Below, piece by piece: positions 10,705-21,246 of a stretch of 64,000 nt of DNA. Each line of letters begins with the position of its first letter. Positions within the stretch are counted from its first letter, which is position 1. Position numbers and translations under genes: made by a program. The notes below the pieces were generated by a model, which saw only the letters and a list, made by a program, of their open reading frames with translations, was not told the DNA's origin and did not search any database. The stretch is taken from positions 1,798,001 through 1,862,000 of the forward strand of contig NC_057379.1 of assembly GCF_016906535.1 (NCBI RefSeq), read 5' to 3'. The stretch is from Rhizoctonia solani. Its lineage: Eukaryota; Basidiomycota; Agaricomycetes; Cantharellales; Ceratobasidiaceae.

Positions 10705-11025
10705 GGTAGAGTTGGAGGGATAAGAGGTCAAGTTCTGAGGCTTAAGGCTCTCAGAACCCTCCTGATATATTCACAGAGAAGGGGAAGAGTAATTACATGT
10801 ACAAACATCATAACAAAGATAAGGTCACATGACCAGAGATAAGAAAACAAGATCACATGACCTTTGGTCATGTGATGAGATTACATAATAAGCGCTCAGC
10901 GCCTAAATAGCATAAAGATGCATATATCCATAAATCTTCATGAAAATAGCGCATATATTCACTATTTCTTTGACTTAGTGGATTTTAAGGTGGTCACGCC
11001 TCTAGGGCATGACACTTCCCCCCCG

Positions 11026-13138
11026 TTAAGGTCCAGCTGCCTCTGGATGTTCACGGTGAAACTTAGCCAATTTTTCAGGGGCATTGGCTAAGTGGGCCTT
11101 GGGCTCCCATGTGTTATCCTCTGGTCCATACCCTTTCCATTTAACCAAGTATTTGACTTGTTGACCCACTTTCTTGGAGTCTAGGATCCTTTCAACAGTA
11201 TATTCCTCTTCTCCATCAGCTGTGACAACTGGGGGGAGTGGGACTGGATCACGGTCATACTTGTCTACTGGCTTTTTGTGTAATAGGGCAATGTTGAAGA
11301 CAGGATGGACTTTCATGGATTTAGGGAGATCCAGTTTATAAGAGTTCCTGCCAATTTTCTCCAAGACCTTGTAGGGCCCCAATTGCTTATGTTCTAGCTT
11401 ATGGGAAGGCCTTGAAGTTTTGATGTTGGCACTACTCAAATAAACTTTATCACCAACTTCCAGCTTGGTTGCTTCCCTTCTGTTTAAATCATAGTATTGC
11501 GCATTTTGTCTTGCAGCAATTTCTAAAGCAGCTTTTGCTTCAGTTTGGATTTCTTTCAGGAAGTCTGCTAGGTCGTTGGCTTGGGGGACATGGCTTTCCT
11601 TGGTATTTCCAACTGTGAAGTCTGGATTATAACCATAGCACATGTAGAAGGGAGAGTGTTTGGAGCCTGAGTGTTTCCCATTATTGTATGCAAATTCTGC
11701 AAGTGGTAGTGATGCAACCCAGTCTGTTTGTCTATAGTTGATGTAGTGGCGTAGGTAAATTTCCACAAACTGGTTTAAGCGTTCACTTTGTCCATCAACT
11801 TGTGGTCTGTATGCAGTGGAGAAATGTGGTTCTATCCCCAACCGCTTGTAGACTTGTCTCAGGAATTTTGCATTAAATTGGGGGCCTTGGTCCAAAATGG
11901 TTTTCCTGGGTAACCCATGTAACTTCCACACAAAGGATACAAAGAGGTTTGCAACATCAACAGCAGTAGCATCAGAGTGCGTTGGTATAAAATGAACCAT
12001 TTTGGATAATTGGTCTACTACTGTTAATATTGCATCATATCCTTCTGAGGTGGGGAGTCCTACAATCAAGTCATACGTTATTTCCTCCCAGGGCTTATTG
12101 GGTAAATCTATGTTTTGAAGGAGACCTTCAGGAGCCCGGTTGGAGTGTTTGCTACGTATGCATGAATTGCATGCTTGGACATATTTTGTTACAGATTGTT
12201 TCATCCCTGACCAGTAGTAATCCCTTGAAAGGAGGTCTAGGGTTCTGAACTGTCCTGGGTGCCCAGTGGAAGGGTTATCATGCCTGCTTTCTAAGATGGC
12301 TTTCCTGATTTCTGGCTCATTAGGGACATAAATCCGGTCATGATAGTAGAGTAAGCCATTATCAAGTTTCCATCCTTTAACGGGTATGTCCTCTTCCAAG
12401 GATTTAAGGATTTTGTATACAGCTTTATCATCATGCAGAGCGTCCCTTATTAGATCATTAAGGTCACTATCTGTTTGAATAGCTGCAATAAAAAGCTCTG
12501 GGCTTATGAGCACAGGGGTTTCACCCCCCTCTTTAACTGCAGACTTGTGGTCTTCATGGCAAGAGAGAATATCTGCTTTTCTATTCTGTGCGCCCGGCCT
12601 ATACACAATCCTATAGTTGTAATCTGCCAAAAATCCCATCCACCTTAACTGCCTTTGGTTCAGATCCCTTTTTGTCTGGAAGTACTCCAGATTTTTATGG
12701 TCTGTCAGTATTTTGACAGGGATTACTGTTCCTTCCAGCAGGTGACGCCATTCCTTTAAAGCCCTTACTACTGCTAGTAACTCTTTATCAAAGATATCAT
12801 AGTTTCTTTCAGCAGGCGCTAGGGATTTTGATAGGAATGCAACCGGGTGTAATTTATCATCACTGCCCTTTTGATTAAGGACAGCGCCCGTTGCAAAATC
12901 AGAGGCGTCACACTCAAGGAAAAACTCCTTGTATGGATCGGGTTGGATTAAGACAGGGGATTCAATTAGAGCCTGTTTAAGAGCTTTAAAAGACACTTCT
13001 TGGCGTTCACCCCACTCCCAAGGTATATTCTTTTGGAGTAGTTGGTATAAGGGTTGTGCCAATTTTGAGAAGTTATGTATGAAGCGCCTATAGAAATTTA
13101 TAAAGCCCAAAAACTCTTGAACCCCTTTGACAGAGCGC
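11026..13138 (-). pseudogene. pol: C pol 3' part: RNase H, integrase, chromodomain
   Basis: Open from the X1 junction to the stop at 11026. RNase H residues are present (LECDASD, DKELLAV, LTDHKNLEY). Then come the integrase H-H-C-C finger, a core with all three acidic residues (TYDLI, LDQG, QSERLNQ) and a chromodomain (YTVERILDSKK to KGYGPEDNTWEP). I see no internal stop or shift. It is separated from RT by X1 and B, so no full Pol can be made, though the domains are well preserved. Confidence 0.88.
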
Positions 13139-14659
13139 TGTTAAGAGTCGTGTAAGTACAGGAGTAAGAAAGAATTACTATATACAAAATGTATATGGGA
13201 ATAACTAAGAACTAGTAGTAAGAATCAGAATATATGCACAGAATATATGCACAATATAGGCTAGGTTATCAGGAATAACAACTCCTAACAAATAGTCTAG
13301 CAACTATGAAGTGCAGGTGGTTGGTTATGTATAGTACCTTAGACTAATGTTACTTAAGCCTAAGTGACTAAGGGTATGTATACTTAAGGTCTCTAGGATA
13401 GTACCTTAAGTAAGAGGGTTACCTGACTGATGTACAGGATTTATAGGATTTGCCTAATAAGTATAGGACTTATATATGCTTAAGTAAGACTTAAGACTTA
13501 TGGGGTTTACCTAAAATATATCTAGGATTTATGAGATATTGTAGATAAAGCTATCTACAATATAAGGGGTATGGTGGATTGAAACACTATCACTCAATCA
13601 CAACAATCCTTACAGTGTTGTTGCACTATACTCAATGTTGAACTCAACAACTGTGACAGTCAAGGGGCACAGGGTCGCAGTAAGTACACTAATAGGTTAC
13701 CCTGTGTCTGTTGGGACTGGCCTATGGTCTTAGTGCGCCAAATAACCTCCTATGCTATTTACAGTGAGTCAATCACTAAAGTAAATGCGCAGATAAGCTG
13801 TTAAAGGCTTGTGTGTATATGTCAATATATAAGAGTGGATAAATGGATGCATTAGAAGCGTCTTCACAGGGTCCTTTTATACCCTGAGAAGGCGCACAAA
13901 CAAGTATACATGATTGATACCAAGAGGGGGTACAGGGGGTACATGTGGCAACTGAAACACTTGAGGGAGCCAATACTTGGGTACATAGTAAACAAACAAC
14001 AAATCCTAATATTTGCCCCAAGGCAATGTTTGCCCCAAGGCAGTATTTACTTGTGTGGGTCCTTAGATGTCCCAAGGCTAAGTGTTTCATCCTTGGAGTA
14101 AACAGTCCCAAAGGTAGGATACCACTGCATTGGGTACTTACAGTAAATGGGGCATAACTCTGCCAAATGTTGTCCGTTTTGGGAGTTTGACCCAGCGTTC
14201 TGGAGCGCACAAACATGCGCACCTAAGCGCAAGCGATTCGGCAGTGTGGGGTGCCCGGGTGATGGAGAAAAGGCGTATTTAGTGCGTCGGCGCTTAAGGG
14301 CTGATTAAGCGCCGGAGCACTTGCCTATGCGACAGGGGGGACCCTGAATATTTCTGTGTGTAGCCACAAGATAGATTCTTGAATAATAAATACTACAAAC
14401 AAGAGAAATATTACTTGTTACTGTTTATCTACTCAGCTGAATTTATATATATTTAAATGAGTGAGAAAACAGCATATATGCGAAAGGCATTGCATATTAA
14501 GGGTATTCCTGAGCTTTGTAGGTTTTGTAAAGGTCACTATTGGATAGAGGGACCTTGAAAACCTTAGTTCGCATCTTTATCTCATTTATTTACTGTAAGA
14601 TTACTAGTGTAATTAATAAAATAAGTACAGATTAAAGAAGAAATGTCATATCCATAACA
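13139..14659 (-). mobile_element. X1: 1521-bp solo LTR of family X in C pol
   Basis: Starts TGTTAAGAGT, ends CCATAACA, with the exact TSD AGCGC (13134-13138, 14660-14664). Removing it with one TSD copy restores the C pol frame (ACA CCG CGC TCT GTC). A minus-strand TATAAAAGG box near 13874-13883 suggests minus orientation. No coding capacity. It matches X3 nearly base for base and X2 loosely. Confidence 0.85.
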
Positions 14660-14799
14660 AGCGCGGTGTTGCCCAATCAACCGCTTGAGTGATTTTCTTG
14701 GGATCTGCTTTCACTCCTTCACCATTGGCAATGACACCAAGGTAATCTACTTCAGATGCATAGAAATTACACTTCTCCAGGTTACAGTAGCATGCATTG
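14660..14799 (-). pseudogene. pol: C pol middle piece (RT-RNase H linker)
   Basis: The minus strand reads NLEKCNFYASEVDYLGVIANGEG and so on, the conserved segment after the RT palm. It links in frame to 21252 on one side (across B, TSD CATTG) and to 13138 on the other (across X1, TSD AGCGC). Confidence 0.88.
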
Positions 14800-15382
14800 T
14801 GTCCTAGACGTCTATAAGGACGTCAAGGAGGTGGGCGCTTGCGGCCGGATGTATCTAAGTAAGAACCGCTTAAGGCGGTGGCAAGCTATCCTGCAACAAC
14901 AACCAGCTATACTACAATGACCAAGGCCGTGCGGGCGATGGTGAACTATGTAAGTACAACACAGAAGCCGCTTAAGGCGGTGTAGACTGAGTAACTAAGT
15001 AGGGTTGCTGGGCTGTAAGGCCCTTGTACAGTTGTGGGATGCAACAAGAGGTAATCAACCTGGGTGTTACCATGGTCGGCTGGCCTCCTTATATATTCTA
15101 CAGAAGTGCTAATTACAAAATGTGTTATATCCAATACCATAACCAATAAGAACCCCGCTCCGCAGTTGGCCTTACTCATGCATACGTGTCATTGACGTGT
15201 CATGATGACGTCATAGGTGGAGGTGGCTACGTGTGCTGATTAAGCGCGGATGGGGACGTGGCTCGGCGCTTAGCGTATGATATAAGCGCCAAAGTCACGT
15301 GATCAAAAATGTTCTCTGTTTGCCTTCGTTTAAATCCGAGAAAATGGGAATAAATTCCCTGGTATCAACTGTGTCTATGACA
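14800..15382 (-). repeat. B 3' LTR
   Basis: 583 bp. The pol stop codon (15375-15377) lies inside its first bases, because pol reads through the purine tract (minus strand GAGGGGGGGCAG) into the LTR. Confidence 0.93.
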
Positions 15383-18300
15383 CTGCCCCCCCTCTAAGGG
15401 CCTTGGCAGCGCCAAGGGCCTTCTTTCTCATTTCTTTTTTGTATTTTTCTAAAATTTTTTCGGCGTTTTTCAAGTTTTCTTGGGGCTCCCATGTGTTCTC
15501 TTCAGACCCGTATCCTTTCCATTTGACTTGGAAGAACCATTTTCCGTTCCTTTCTTTGGCGTCAGTGATTCCCTCCACCTCATATTCCTCTTCTCTGTCC
15601 ACGGTGACTGGTGGGGGACAACTTTCAAAGGTGCGCTTCTTATCCCTCTTGACCTTAGATAAGAGTCCCACATAGAAGACGTTGTGGATCCGCATAGTTG
15701 GGGGGAGTTCTAAGCAATAAGCTTGGTCGGAGATTTTCTCAATAACCTTGAAGGGTCCCAGATGTTGTTCCGTTAGTTTGGGACTTAGTGTTTTAAGGTT
15801 AACATTCTTGGCGTCTAACCAGGCTTCTTCTCCAATCTCAAATTCCGCTGGGCTTCCTTCCCCTCCGGCTGTCATCCGTTGTTTGGACTGTTGGAGCGCT
15901 GATTCCACCTCTTTCCATTGTGCCTCCATTGTTTGGGCAAGGTCGTCTGCCTCCGGGACATCTGTTGGTATGTTTGACGGAGTTAAGGTAGGTTCCCAGC
16001 CGTACAGGGCTTTGAAAGGGGTTTTGCCTGTGCTGCTATGTACCGCGTTGTTGTATGCAAACTCCGCCATTGGAAGCCATTTGGTCCAGTCCCTTTGATT
16101 GACCCCTGAGTACGCCCTGAGGAAGTGTTCAATGGAGGGGTTGACTCGCTCTGTCTGTCTGTCGCTCTGTGGGTGGTACGCTGAGGAGAAGTGTGGATCA
16201 ATGCCCAGGCGTTTGTATAGGGCCTGTAAGAACTTGTTGTTAAAAACTCTTCCTCTGTCGGATACAGTTTTCTCTGGCATGCCATGTCGTTTCCATACGT
16301 TCTCCAGGAATAGTTCTGCTAACTTGGGTGCCTTGAGTTTTTTGGAGCATTTTACAAATATCCCGTACTTGGTGAAGCTGTCAACAATTACTAGGATTGA
16401 GTCACAGTTTCCATCTCTAGGAAGGTCTACTATCATGTTGTAGGATACATGCTGCCATGGTCTAACAGGGAGTTCCAGGGGTTGAGGTGGAATAGACGCG
16501 TACTTGGGCTTCCTGATCCGTTGACATGTCTTGCAGGAATCCACGTGCCAGTATGTGTCACTACAAATGCCGGGCCAATAGTAGTTCCTTGATACCAATT
16601 CTAGGGTGCGTTGCCTTCCCGGGTGTCCTGCCAGTGGGCTGTTGTGGAAGATGTGGAGTAAGTCCGTCCTTAGTGTTCCGACATCAGGGACCACAATTTG
16701 TCCTTGGTAAAAAAGTAGTCCAGCTTCCATCTCGTAATCTTTGAATGCTTTTTTGATGGAAGGTGGTGCCCTAGACTCGTTTTGCAGGAACTGGAGGATC
16801 TCTTCTAGGGACTCATCTTGGTCTAGACTTGACTCTATGCGCTTTTGTAATTCCTTTTCTGGTAAGACTAATGCAACATTGGCAAAGACGGGCTTGGGTA
16901 GCATGGATTGTGGTTCTGGTGGGACGTCGGCGTGATCTGATCGGCGGGAGAGGGTGTCTGGTTTCCCGGATTGTTTACCCGGTTGGTACACGATCTGGAA
17001 GTTGTAACCTGCGAGTAGGAGGTGCCAGCGCGCGTGGCGGCGGTTAAACGTTCTAGACTCTTTCCAATACTCTAGGTTACGGTGATTGGTGAAGACAGTG
17101 ACGGGGTGTAAGGTTCCTTCTAGAAAGATTTGCCAGTACTCAAAGGAGCGGATGATTGCTAAGAGTTCCTTGTTGTGCGTATCATAGTTCTGCTTGGCCC
17201 CCTTGAATGATTTGGACAGGAAACCAAGTGGATGGAGGCGGCCGTCTGTCTGGCGTTGACTGAGTATGGAACCTAGGGCCGCACCGGATGCGTCTGTCTC
17301 AAGGAAGTAAGGCTTGGCAGGGTCTGCATGGCACAGTACTGGGGCGTTAGTGATTGCGTCTTTCAGTCCCTGAAATGCTTCCTGTTCCTTGGTACCCCAC
17401 TTCCACGCCGTGTCTTTCTTAACCAGGTTGTGCAGTGGTCTGGCCATGTGACTGAAGTTGGCAACAAATTGACGTAAGAAGTTGGCAAATCCAAGGAAGG
17501 ATTGTATTTCCTTAACCTTGGTGGGCGTGGGCCATTCCTGGACTGCTTGGATCTTGAGTTTATCCAAACTAAAACCCTTATCCGACACAATAATCCCTAA
17601 GTACTCCACAGAGGTAACATGGAACGTGCATTTCAAAGCTTTGCAAAACAGTTGGTTTTCTAGTAAACGTCGTAGGACCTCATGGACGTGTTGAGTGTGG
17701 GATGCGTCATCTTTTGAGTAAATCAGGATGTCATCTAGGTATATGATGACGCATACATCCAGTAAGTCTCTGAACAACTCATTCATGAAGTGCTGAAAGG
17801 CGGCAGGGGCGTTTGTTAAACCAAAAGTCATTACCAGGGATTTGTAGAGGCCGTACTTGGTTTGGAATGCGGTCTTCCATTCATCACCTTCTTTAACTTG
17901 CACGTTGTTGTAACCCCACCGTAGGTCTAGTTTGGTGAAGATCTTGGCGCCACGGAGCTGGGCCATAAGATCATCTGGTTGGGGGAGCGGGTAAACGTTT
18001 TTCTTGGTGCAATTGTTAAGGCAACGGTAGTCAACAACCAAGCAACGGGAACCATCCTTCTTGGGAACAAACATCACGGGGGAACTGATGGAAGATTTAC
18101 TAGGACGGATCTTCCCCGCTTTCAACTCCTCCCTGAGCCAGTCCTTGAGTGTGGCGGACTTGGCGTCTGTCATACTGTAAAGGGGAGAGTTGAGGGGGCC
18201 TTCTTCTGTGAGTTCTATTCCAATATTGTAATGCTGGTGTGGAGGAAGCTTGTTGAATTCTTCTTCTCCAAATACCTTGGCGTAGTGATGGTACTCGGAG

Positions 18301-18818
18301 GGTACTCCTTCAAGGGGATTCTTATCTGCTTCTTCTTCCTTGGCAATGGCCACATGTTCGGGGGTTGCATGAGGGAAGGTAAGGGTGCGCATGTTCCAAT
18401 CAATCTCCGGGTTGTGGGCATCCAACCATTTCAATCCCAAGATAGCAGCATGAGACCCTGTGTTACAAATGAGGAAGGTCTCAGTCATACGTTTGCCATC
18501 AAAGGAGAAGGTTAGGTTAGCCTTCTTCCAGATTTTTCCAGCCTGGGGGCTCAACCCATCGAGCATAGTGACGGTACGGGGTAGGGGAAGGTCTATGAGT
18601 GGGAGGCGGAGTGATTCCGCGGTATGTGGGTGCATGAAGGAGGAGGTGGCGCCTGAATCAATCAGGACTTCTAATTGTTCCGCTTTTCTTTCTGGTGTGA
18701 TTGAAATTGTGAAGAGGGGTGAGATTTTATTTGAGCTTCTAGATATATTACAAATTTCAACACAACCAGAGTCCTTGGGGTCCTTGCGCGCGGCAGCAGG
18801 TACCCTTACTCTTTTCCC
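15375..18818 (-). CDS. pol: B pol polyprotein (protease-RT-RNase H-integrase-chromodomain)
   Basis: The -1 frame is open from the slippery site (18818-18812) to the stop in the 3' LTR. Protease LIDSGATSSF near 18640; RT with [11 protein letters not shown] near 17730; RNase H; integrase finger (HNSPLAGHPG to CKTCQ); core; chromodomain (YEVEGITDAKERNGKWFFQVKWKGYG). It would act in cytoplasmic particles and then the nucleus. Oddities: the first integrase Asp is Asn (SYNMI, codon 16439-16437) and the RNase H motif reads FTNHRNL (codon 17087-17085). Both are GAY-to-AAY at a CpG. Intact as a frame, probably dead as an enzyme. Confidence 0.9.
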   Translation of the reverse strand, partial: GKRVRVPAAARKDPKDSGCVEICNISRSSNKISPLFTISITPERKAEQLEVLIDSGATSSFMHPHTAESLRLPLIDLPLPRTVTMLDGLSPQAGKIWKKANLTFSFDGKRMTETFLICNTGSHAAILGLKWLDAHNPEIDWNMRTLTFPHATPEHVAIAKEEEADKNPLEGVPSEYHHYAKVFGEEEFNKLPPHQHYNIGIELTEEGPLNSPLYSMTDAKSATLKDWLREELKAGKIRPSKSSISSPVMFVPKKDGSRCLVVDYRCLNNCTKKNVYPLPQPDDLMAQLRGAKIFTKLDLRWGYNNVQVKEGDEWKTAFQTKYGLYKSLVMTFGLTNAPAAFQHFMNELFRDLLDVCVIIYLDDILIYSKDDASHTQHVHEVLRRLLENQLFCKALKCTFHVTSVEYLGIIVSDKGFSLDKLKIQAVQEWPTPTKVKEIQSFLGFANFLRQFVANFSHMARPLHNLVKKDTAWKWGTKEQEAFQGLKDAITNAPVLCHADPAKPYFLETDASGAALGSILSQRQTDGRLHPLGFLSKSFKGAKQNYDTHNKELLAIIRSFEYWQIFLEGTLHPVTVFTNHRNLEYWKESRTFNRRHARWHLLLAGYNFQIVYQPGKQSGKPDTLSRRSDHADVPPEPQSMLPKPVFANVALVLPEKELQKRIESSLDQDESLEEILQFLQNESRAPPSIKKAFKDYEMEAGLLFYQGQIVVPDVGTLRTDLLHIFHNSPLAGHPGRQRTLELVSRNYYWPGICSDTYWHVDSCKTCQRIRKPKYASIPPQPLELPVRPWQHVSYNMIVDLPRDGNCDSILVIVDSFTKYGIFVKCSKKLKAPKLAELFLENVWKRHGMPEKTVSDRGRVFNNKFLQALYKRLGIDPHFSSAYHPQSDRQTERVNPSIEHFLRAYSGVNQRDWTKWLPMAEFAYNNAVHSSTGKTPFKALYGWEPTLTPSNIPTDVPEADDLAQTMEAQWKEVESALQQSKQRMTAGGEGSPAEFEIGEEAWLDAKNVNLKTLSPKLTEQHLGPFKVIEKISDQAYCLELPPTMRIHNVFYVGLLSKVKRDKKRTFESCPPPVTVDREEEYEVEGITDAKERNGKWFFQVKWKGYGSEENTWEPQENLKNAEKILEKYKKEMRKKALGAAKALRGGAVS

Positions 18819-20128
18819 AATTGGTACTCAGAGTCCTCGCCAACTTTGGCGGTTTCCTTGGCTTTCCCTTTGTCTTCAATAGGGTTAGCCTTCCAGCCTG
18901 TGCGGCATTCCGCAAACTTGTGACCCATTTTACCGCACTTGATGCAGGCGCCGGCGGCGCGGCAGCGGTTTCGCTCCTCTTCTGACACAAAGTTGGGGTC
19001 GTCAGAGAGTTTCTTAGAGCCGGTGCTGGGCTGGCCGGTACTCGTCCCCCTTGCAGGGTTAGATGTTCTGCTAGGCTTATTCTCCTTTGGCGGATGGCTA
19101 GCACGCTCCTCACGGAGGGCGTTATTGATAACAAGTGCTGCATTTTGCAGCTCTAAGAGGGTACGGGGGCGGTGTTTGCGGGTTGCAATTTGACGGCTGA
19201 CCTCCCAATGGAGGCCACGGGCAAACTGGCCTCGTAGGGCCGCGTCGTTCCAGTCCAGTTCCATGGCCAAGGTCCTGAACTTCGTGATATAGTCCGCGCA
19301 AGTAGCGGACTGGGTGAGGGTGGTGATTTTCCGCTCTGCGGCCCTTGTGGCGTCAGGGTTGCCAAACGCTGCCAAGAATTCCGACTTGAAACCTTCAATT
19401 GTTTGGATAATGGCCCGGTGTGATCCAAGCTGGTCAAGGTGCGGATGGGCCCAGGCCCCGGCGGAGTCCTTCATATTCATCAGGAGGAAGGATAATACCT
19501 CCTGATCGGTGGGGAACATCCGTGCATTGAGACGGGTCCAGGCCAACATCCTAGTCAACCACTGTTTGGCCTTGCTCCCTATTTTGCCTGTGTAGGCGTT
19601 GGGGTGGTCAACCTTGACCAGAGCGGGATAGGCGGCGACTGGAGCCGGAGGTGGAGGGGCAGCTGTTTCAATTGGGGATCGGAGAAGCGGAGATGGAGGG
19701 GGAGATGGGACTTGCGGGGGCACTGCTTGTACGGGAGTGGGTTGGGCGAAGATGGGGAGCCCTTTGGATGGTTTGGGCCAGAATGAGACCCGACTAGTCG
19801 ATCCAATAGGGTTGACTTTTGATAGGGGGCGTGGCGTTGCTTCCACAACCGGGGGCTTGGTATCCTCTGGGGTCCGGGGCCCGTGGAGCTGGAGGCTTCT
19901 AAGCCCATCCTTGACAACATCAACGGCTTGGGATATATTTTCAACGTTGGTGCGGGTCTTGATCCCTGCTTCTTTGATTTCCCCGACTTCCCGTTCAAGG
20001 CGTTTGACTTGGCCGAGGAGGCCAAGGAGGAGGCGTGTGACGCGCTCAAGGGATACTTCCCCAAGCTCGACAGGGGCGGCTGACGGAAGGAAGGGTCCCA
20101 GGTCCCCTTGATTGATAGGGGAGCGGGT
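18806..20128 (-). CDS. gag: B gag, start codon uncertain
   Basis: The frame is open from just after the TGA at 20131-20129 to the stop at 18806. It has an N-terminal coiled segment (VKRLEREVGEIKEAGIKTR), a proline-rich linker, a capsid-like part (KQWLTRMLAWTRLNARMFPTD, FLAAFGNPDATRAAERKI) and a CCHC knuckle (CIKCGKMGHKFAEC). No ATG opens the N-terminus: the ATG at 20158 leads only to nine codons, and the codon aligned with the D start ATG is CTG. Either the start is lost or initiation is at a near-cognate codon. It ends GGA AAA GAG TAA with the frameshift heptamer. Confidence 0.8.
   Translation of the reverse strand, partial: TRSPINQGDLGPFLPSAAPVELGEVSLERVTRLLLGLLGQVKRLEREVGEIKEAGIKTRTNVENISQAVDVVKDGLRSLQLHGPRTPEDTKPPVVEATPRPLSKVNPIGSTSRVSFWPKPSKGLPIFAQPTPVQAVPPQVPSPPPSPLLRSPIETAAPPPPAPVAAYPALVKVDHPNAYTGKIGSKAKQWLTRMLAWTRLNARMFPTDQEVLSFLLMNMKDSAGAWAHPHLDQLGSHRAIIQTIEGFKSEFLAAFGNPDATRAAERKITTLTQSATCADYITKFRTLAMELDWNDAALRGQFARGLHWEVSRQIATRKHRPRTLLELQNAALVINNALREERASHPPKENKPSRTSNPARGTSTGQPSTGSKKLSDDPNFVSEEERNRCRAAGACIKCGKMGHKFAECRTGWKANPIEDKGKAKETAKVGEDSEYQLGKE
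18812..18818 (-). other. Slippery heptamer GGGAAAA at the B gag-pol junction
   Basis: Minus-strand codons TTG GGA AAA GAG TAA; pol is open in -1. It is identical in position and sequence to the heptamer in family A although gag itself is very different. Confidence 0.65.
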
Positions 20129-20648
20129 TCAAGAGGGTGGCTGGGAGCGGGTTGCCATGGGATGTGTTGGCAGGTAGGAGCAGCCAGCGTGAGAGGAAGC
20201 CCAGGAAGAGGAGCAAGTGGGAGTGCGCAAGGTAATGGCGGGCAAGTGAGGGGGAGTGAGGGCTGTGTAGCCAGGTAGTGCCTATATCAGGACTTATGAG
20301 CGCTTAGTTACGCAAACGCTAAACCTCTGCGTCAAACAACCTAGCGTTGGACAGTAAGTGCCGCTAATTACAGCCGTGGGCGGGCGTAATGTAGGGTCTT
20401 GTCTCTGCAAGCGGGTGTATCTGCTGTCTGAGGTCGCTGGTAACAGGTGCGGCAACCGTGGGTATGCGGACAATTAGAACCCGTCTGCCTTATAGCAATT
20501 TGGTACTAGGTGGAGCCGACACTGGTTTGATTATTGACAGCAAAAGGCGAGCTCAATCACCTGTTTTCCCTTGTGCTAGTACAGGGGGTCTTCTTGTTTG
20601 TTGTGGCTAAGTGGGTGTGCTTGGTGGGCACGGTTTGCAACCGACTTA

Positions 20649-20661
20649 AGGTCGATTACCT
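20649..20661 (-). other. B primer-binding site, self-complementary to the LTR
   Basis: Minus-strand AGGTAATCGACCT, two bases inside the 5' LTR, is the reverse complement (one mismatch at a CpG) of LTR bases 20925-20913. That LTR segment lies about 35 nt after the minus-strand TATATAA box (20960-20954). Confidence 0.65.
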
Positions 20662-20663
20662 AG

Positions 20664-21246
20664 TGTCCTAGACGTCTATAAGGACGTCAAGGAGGTGGGC
20701 GCTTGCGGCCGGATGTATCTAAGTAAGAACCGCTTAAGGCGGTGGCAAGCTATCCTGCAACAACGACCAGCTATACTACAATGACCAAGGCCGTGCAGGC
20801 AATGGTGAACTATGTAAGTACAACGCAGAAGCCGCTTAAGGCGGTGTAGACTGAGTAACTAAGTAGGGTTGCTGGGCTGTAAGGCCCTTGTACAGTTGTG
20901 GGATGCGACAAGAGGTAATTGACCTGGGTGTTACCATGGTTGGCTGGCCTCCTTATATATTCTACAGAAGTGCTAATTACAAAATGTGTTATATCCAATA
21001 CCATAACCAATAAGAACCCCGCTCCGCAGTCGGCCTTACTCATGCATACGTGTCATTGACGTGTCATGATGATGTCATAGGTGGAGGTGGCTACGTGTGC
21101 TGATTAAGTGCGGATGGGGACGTGGCTTGGCGCTTAGCGTATGATATAAGCGCCGAAGTCACGTGATCGAAAATGTTCTCCGTTTGCCTTTGTTTAAATC
21201 CAAGAAAATGGGAATAAATTCCCTGGTATCGACTGTGTCTATGACA
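20664..21246 (-). repeat. B 5' LTR
   Basis: 583 bp. Near its start (minus strand 21166-21146) it has TCACGTGA, 3 nt, CGGCGCTTAT, the same module at nearly the same place as in family-A LTRs. Confidence 0.93.

Larger units (their letters stand above)
10048..11014 (-). repeat. C 3' LTR, interrupted by TRIM T1
   Basis: 527 bp of LTR plus 435 bp of T1 and its 5-bp TSD. Its RNA-start segment, AGAACTTGACCT on the minus strand (10736 to 10725), is perfectly complementary to the C primer site at 30577-30588. A TATATC segment lies 33-35 nt upstream of it. Confidence 0.9.
14800..21246 (-). mobile_element. Element B: full-length Ty3/gypsy chromovirus (family B)
   Basis: 583-bp LTRs (14800-15382, 20664-21246) and the exact TSD CATTG (14795-14799, 21247-21251). 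I count roughly 15 LTR-LTR differences, nearly all transitions at former CpGs, so it is older than A1. Gag at 18806-20128 and pol at 15375-18818 are joined by the GGGAAAA heptamer. The self-primer site is 20649-20661. Pol is open but has lost catalytic aspartates in integrase and RNase H. It sits inside C pol. Confidence 0.94.
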
